The translations under genes and the position numbers were made by a program. Below, in pieces: positions 60,681-64,000 of a stretch of DNA of 64,000 nt. How positions within the stretch are numbered: position 1 is the stretch's first letter; the number at the start of each line of letters is the position of its first letter. Below the pieces are notes generated by a model. The model was given only the letters and a program-made list of their open reading frames with translations, searched no databases and had not been told where the DNA came from. Source of the DNA: an uncultured Methanobrevibacter sp. (GTDB lineage Archaea > Methanobacteriota > Methanobacteria > Methanobacteriales > Methanobacteriaceae); contig NZ_CACXNW010000012.1 of NCBI RefSeq assembly GCF_902769175.1, positions 1 through 64,000 on the forward strand. Direction: 5' to 3'.

Positions 60681-61733
60681 TTGTATAACTACACGTTTAT
60701 TAGGATTATTTTGGATTTGTTCATAAATGGCACTAACCCAGATACTTTTTTTGTCCTCGAAAAGCATTGTTTTATCGGCTCATATTTAGTAGTAAATTTA
60801 TTAATAATATCCTTGTTTTTATCAATTGCCTCATATTATGATTTAAAATCTGGAATAATCCCTAATAAATTAAGCTTAACTCTATTTATCTATGGTTTAA
60901 TCTTTAACTTGATTTTAGCCATTATGTTTAACAATTCATTCATTCTCATCTTTTCAATAGCCTTAACTGCTTTAGTTTCAATAATTGCATTTGTTTTATG
61001 GCATATTGGATTCTGGGGTGGAGGAGACCTTAAGCTATTCATTGGATTGTCATTGGGATTGTCCTTTTTAGACTTTAATGAATTGAATATTTACTATTTC
61101 AATGACATTAGTTATTTTGCATTAAATAATTGCTTAAATGACTTTAATTTAGCGATAATCAACCAATATGTCCTTTATCCTAAGGTTTTTTCAATACTTT
61201 TTAATGGAATTCTAATTGCTTTCATAATTATTGCATTAATGCTGATTTGCAATATTCTAATAACTAAAAGGCTAAAATACTATTCCCTTTTGTCCATTGC
61301 TGATTTCAAATCAATGTTTAATCAATTGACTACACAATCCATATCTATTGATGATTTATGTGAAGGAATGGTTTTAGATAAATATTATTTTGCTGACAAG
61401 AAAGTTTTTGACAGAATAAATATGATCAATAAGAAGACTAACGAAAACTATGGGGAAGATGATGATTTAGAAGAAAAAGTGTTAATCTGCAATTTATATG
61501 CTTATTCAGATGAGGAAATTTTCTATTTTTCCTCTTCAAATAAAATGGGATTAACTGAGTATGACATTGAATTAATAAATAAATTTTATTATGAAGGTTT
61601 AATCAAGAATCCTAATTTTAAAGTTAAAAGGGCAATCCCATTTGTTCCTTTCTTAACATTAGGATATTTCTGCTTTTTAGTCTTTGGAGATTTCATTTCA
61701 GTTATTTCAAATATTTTTAAGCTTTTTCCTTAA
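60681..61733 (+). CDS. A24-type prepilin/preflagellin peptidase
   Basis: Membrane aspartic protease that cleaves class III signal peptides of archaeal type IV pilins. The two catalytic aspartates are in ASYYDLKSGIIPNKL and FWGGGDLKLFIG (GxGD-type motif). At least six hydrophobic helices, plus a cytoplasmic loop of about 100 residues late in the protein. TTG at 60681 is chosen because GGAGGT lies six bases upstream; ATG at 60654 is an in-frame alternative with no ribosome-binding site. The next gene encodes a likely substrate, supporting the role. Confidence 0.85.
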   Translation: MYNYTFIRIILDLFINGTNPDTFFVLEKHCFIGSYLVVNLLIISLFLSIASYYDLKSGIIPNKLSLTLFIYGLIFNLILAIMFNNSFILIFSIALTALVSIIAFVLWHIGFWGGGDLKLFIGLSLGLSFLDFNELNIYYFNDISYFALNNCLNDFNLAIINQYVLYPKVFSILFNGILIAFIIIALMLICNILITKRLKYYSLLSIADFKSMFNQLTTQSISIDDLCEGMVLDKYYFADKKVFDRINMINKKTNENYGEDDDLEEKVLICNLYAYSDEEIFYFSSSNKMGLTEYDIELINKFYYEGLIKNPNFKVKRAIPFVPFLTLGYFCFLVFGDFISVISNIFKLFP

Positions 61734-61834
61734 ATGAATCTTAAAGATCATCAGCATATGAAAAATTAAATGATCTTAATTAATCATTAGTAGGAATATA
61801 TCATAAAAAAGACTTATTAGATATGGTGGTTAGT

Positions 61835-62288
61835 ATGAAAAAAACTTGTTTAGATAATAAGGGCCAATTGTCACTTGAATATATCTTAAGCTCTATGATA
61901 ATAATTTTAATAATCAGCCTTATTTCAGTTCCAGTATTATTGACTACAATAGATTATTCCAATGATATTATTGATTCTATTGATTCAAAAAATGAGATGT
62001 CAAAGATTACTGAAGCCATTGATTTCTGTTATGCTTCTGGAAAAGGGTCAAAAAAGATAGTTTTGGTGGATTTTAATCAAAATGCAAATATGAAATTATA
62101 TAATGATGGAAAAAAAGGGATTTGCATCAATCAATCTAAATTTGTCTGATGATTCTATGGAAATCATTGATGAATATGATTATGCAGGCTTAAATGAAAA
62201 TATTCACTTAACAAAGGGTTTTAATAAAATTATGGTGGAGTGGAATGAGGATTCAAATAATATTGAAATAAGAAGAGTTTTGGATTAA
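61835..62288 (+). pseudogene. class III signal peptide pilin-like protein, frameshifted
   Basis: Short N-terminus MKKTCLDNKG followed by Q-L-S-L-E-Y-I-L and a 20-residue hydrophobic helix: the class III signal (Q-x-S-x-E plus helix) cleaved by prepilin peptidases. Normal coding ends by frameshift at the run A7G3 (62110-62119): one base fewer continues NDGKKGFASINLNLSDDSMEIIDEYD to 62288. As written the first frame stops at 62149 with a foreign tail. ATG 61835 is preferred over 61823 (TGGTGGTT ribosome-binding site). Restored length about 150 residues. Adjacent to the matching peptidase. Confidence 0.8.
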
Positions 62289-62704
62289 TTTTTCATCTCT
62301 AAAGTTTTTTTTAAAATAATAATCATTCCTATTCTAAAAGTTAATTTTATTTAAATATTCATTCCATTTTTCTTTAAGTTAATTTTATAAAATTATCATT
62401 CCCTTTTCTTTAAGTAAATTTTATAAAATTATCATTCCCTTTTCTTTAAGTTATTTTATTAAAATAATCACTGCTATGATTTTTTAGTTTTATTTCATAA
62501 AATTTATAAATTATTATTTTAAATATAATTATAGTGATAATAATTCTTAATTTTTCAAATTTTAAATTAAAATTGTTTAAAAACTTAATTAAATTTAATA
62601 ATTTTATTTATTTTTATAAATTAGGGATTATTATTGATTTATAGTAATAAATAAATTTATTTTAAAGATTAAAAACTAAATAAAAATAGATTTATTGAAA
62701 TTTT
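62289..62704. repeat. intergenic region with 36-bp tandem repeat
   Basis: Three copies of a 36-base unit TCTTTAAGTTAATTTTATAA plus AATTATCATTCCCTTT (TCTTTAAG at 62371, 62407 and 62443). The rest is AT-rich and should hold the promoter of the following gene. No coding signal. Confidence 0.75.
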
Positions 62705-62722
62705 GTGAAAAGAGTTGATTAT

Positions 62723-63529
62723 ATGGATTTAATTACTGGAATTATATTTTTAATCCTTTTCATTATAATAATGGTATTTGCTTTCTCAATGGGGCTTTTA
62801 TCTCCATATGTAGGTAGAAAGGAAATAGTGTCCATTGTTGTAATAGGATTTGTTCTTGGTGCTATTGGAGGATATTTCTTTATTTACCCTATGTATGAAG
62901 AAAGTCCTTATGTGGTTGGAAATTTCCAGGGACTGTTTTCAATGGATGATGAAGTAATTAATCTGAATATTCCATCAACTTCTAACATCACTGACATAAC
63001 AAATAAGATTAAAAATCTAAAAGGAGTCCATTCTGTCACTACCAATGGATTTGAGCTGAAAACAGGATTCATTAAAAACAGTACGAAGGATGCAGTGGAG
63101 TATCATTTAAAGTCTGATTCAGAAATCGAGTCTTATAAGATCACTAACAATTCAATTTCTGTAGACTTGAAAAATGATGCAAGTTCAACAACAACATTAG
63201 GTTCACTTGTTACATGGCTATCTAATGAAGCAGGAATAGGCTCTGAATTTGCATTTGTTCATATTAAAGTTTCTGTAAATCCAAATGACCTTGTTGATGT
63301 TAGGGATTATTTAAAAGAGGAAGGCTTTACAATAATATCAATTGAAGGACCTGTTCAAAACACTATCCATTATTTGAAGGATAATTTGCTTCCTGATTAT
63401 ATAATTATGATTATCACGGGTATTATTGGTGTAGCTGTTACAATTGCAGGTGTTTTTGTTGAACCTTTAACAAAATTCGCCAGAAGATTTAAGAAAAAAA
63501 GTGTTAATAGACGGTCTCGAAGACGTTAA
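62723..63529 (+). CDS. integral membrane protein with extracellular domain
   Basis: About 268 residues. Two N-terminal helices (about 3-25 and 37-58), a soluble domain of about 160 residues containing NIPSTSNITDITNKIKNLKGVHSV (ferredoxin-like or BON-like appearance), a C-terminal helix (IIMIITGIIGVAVTIAGVF) and a basic tail FARRFKKKSVNRRSRRR. Family not recognised. ATG at 62723 (MDLITGI) preferred over GTG at 62705; GTTGAT precedes it. Confidence 0.6.
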   Translation: MDLITGIIFLILFIIIMVFAFSMGLLSPYVGRKEIVSIVVIGFVLGAIGGYFFIYPMYEESPYVVGNFQGLFSMDDEVINLNIPSTSNITDITNKIKNLKGVHSVTTNGFELKTGFIKNSTKDAVEYHLKSDSEIESYKITNNSISVDLKNDASSTTTLGSLVTWLSNEAGIGSEFAFVHIKVSVNPNDLVDVRDYLKEEGFTIISIEGPVQNTIHYLKDNLLPDYIIMIITGIIGVAVTIAGVFVEPLTKFARRFKKKSVNRRSRRR

Positions 63530-63598
63530 TTAACTTTTTTTTATTTTTTTTTAACTTTCATTTATTGATAATTGATAAAAATTATTAAAGGGGATTAA

Positions 63599-64000
63599 AT
63601 GACTAAATTCTGTCCGGAATGTGGTACTAAACAACGTGATGACAATACTCATTTTTGTTCAAACTGCGGTTTTGACTTTTCTCAAATAGATAATAGGAAT
63701 GCAGATTCAATCATTGTGCCTATTGATTCTAATGAGGGGTCTACTGTTTCCAAGCCTAACGCTTTCGATAATTCCAGTCAAAATAATTCTTCTGTTTCTA
63801 AAGCAAATAGGCCTAATTCCCAAGCTTATTCTAATGTAAATAATCAAAACAATTCCAGTTCAACTAATAGGACTTCATATTCCAATAGCCGAAATAATGC
63901 AAATAATGGTTCTGATGGATTTCTTTCAAATTTATCCTTTAACAAATGCTTTTTAGCATTTGCAATACTTTTTATACTTCTATTTCTTATTGGATTCATA
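63599..64000 (+). CDS. zinc-ribbon membrane protein, cut by window end
   Basis: At least 134 residues, 3' end outside the window. Two Cys pairs, CPECG (residues 5-9) and CSNCG (20-24), form a zinc ribbon. A Ser/Asn-rich linker of about 80 residues follows, then the beginning of a membrane helix (CFLAFAILFILLFLIGFI). AAAGGGG precedes the ATG. Such zinc-ribbon, linker, membrane proteins are common in Methanobacteriales; function unknown. Confidence 0.75.
   Translation, partial: MTKFCPECGTKQRDDNTHFCSNCGFDFSQIDNRNADSIIVPIDSNEGSTVSKPNAFDNSSQNNSSVSKANRPNSQAYSNVNNQNNSSSTNRTSYSNSRNNANNGSDGFLSNLSFNKCFLAFAILFILLFLIGFI

Overview
The window looks like a chromosomal segment of a gut- or rumen-type Methanobrevibacter (Methanobacteriales). 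The DNA is very AT-rich, with T-tracts and TATA-box promoters between genes. It carries methanogen genes: mfnB (methanofuran), cofH (F420), cbiT and the methyl-CoM reductase activating ATPase AtwA. It also carries several very large adhesin-like proteins (ALPs) built from GGAI-type beta-helix coils with lysine-rich Ig-like ends, a hallmark of that genus. This is inference from gene content; no database search was run. I saw no rRNA, tRNA, IS element or conventional CRISPR array.

Layout. 1-11.5 kb: two neighbouring ALP genes sharing promoter and signal-peptide sequence, both broken by frameshifts. 12-17.9 kb: mfnB, guaB, an ATP-grasp ligase-like gene with a structured leader, asnA. 18.3-20.5 kb: two small membrane-protein genes and mobA. 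20.8-23.3 kb (minus): cbiT, ubiX, an HD phosphohydrolase. 23.7-25.9 kb: two tandem Mop (molbindin) genes, then moaE and nadM on the minus strand. 26.3-31.6 kb: cofH, a DUF447 gene, an unknown gene, atwA, a Usp gene. 31.9-32.9 kb: two rubredoxins and ferritin, probably an oxygen/iron-handling group. 33-35.6 kb: a class II UvrA-like gene, broken. 36-45.2 kb: mdh, an ACT protein with a phenylacetate-CoA ligase, two paralogous TIM-barrel isomerases, a PIN-ATPase-KH gene (broken), hisI, hisS. 45.5-53.2 kb: three tandem ALP genes, all broken. 53.5-59 kb: two DUF2115 paralogs, aroE, two unknown genes, pyrG with an apparent CTG start. 59.6-64 kb: an RHH regulator, a prepilin-type peptidase, a frameshifted class III pilin-like protein, a membrane protein and a zinc-ribbon protein cut by the window end.

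The most unusual signal is a set of three insertion scars with one architecture. At 33637-33732, 41985-42080 and 50129-50227 a 30-34 bp piece of a gene is duplicated around unrelated DNA, and the repeat-to-repeat offset is 66, 66 and 65 bp. The first two are exactly 30 bp repeat, 36 bp insert, 30 bp repeat. Removing one unit restores the expected reading frame or protein in each case. A 30 + 36 bp unit is the size of a CRISPR repeat plus spacer, so off-target Cas1-Cas2 spacer integration is a specific, testable explanation. An assembly artefact is the main rival; the scars lie about 8.3 and 8.1 kb apart.

A second theme is that every surface-structure gene here (five ALPs and one pilin-like gene) is out of frame. 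The lesions are mostly single-base changes at short A or G runs. Most enzyme genes are intact; the exceptions are the UvrA-like and PIN-ATPase-KH genes, which carry insertion scars. This fits either decay or phase variation by slippage. Third, at least twelve intergenic regions hold short tandem arrays (units 10-61 bp), some of which amplify terminator hairpins or a gene's 3' end.
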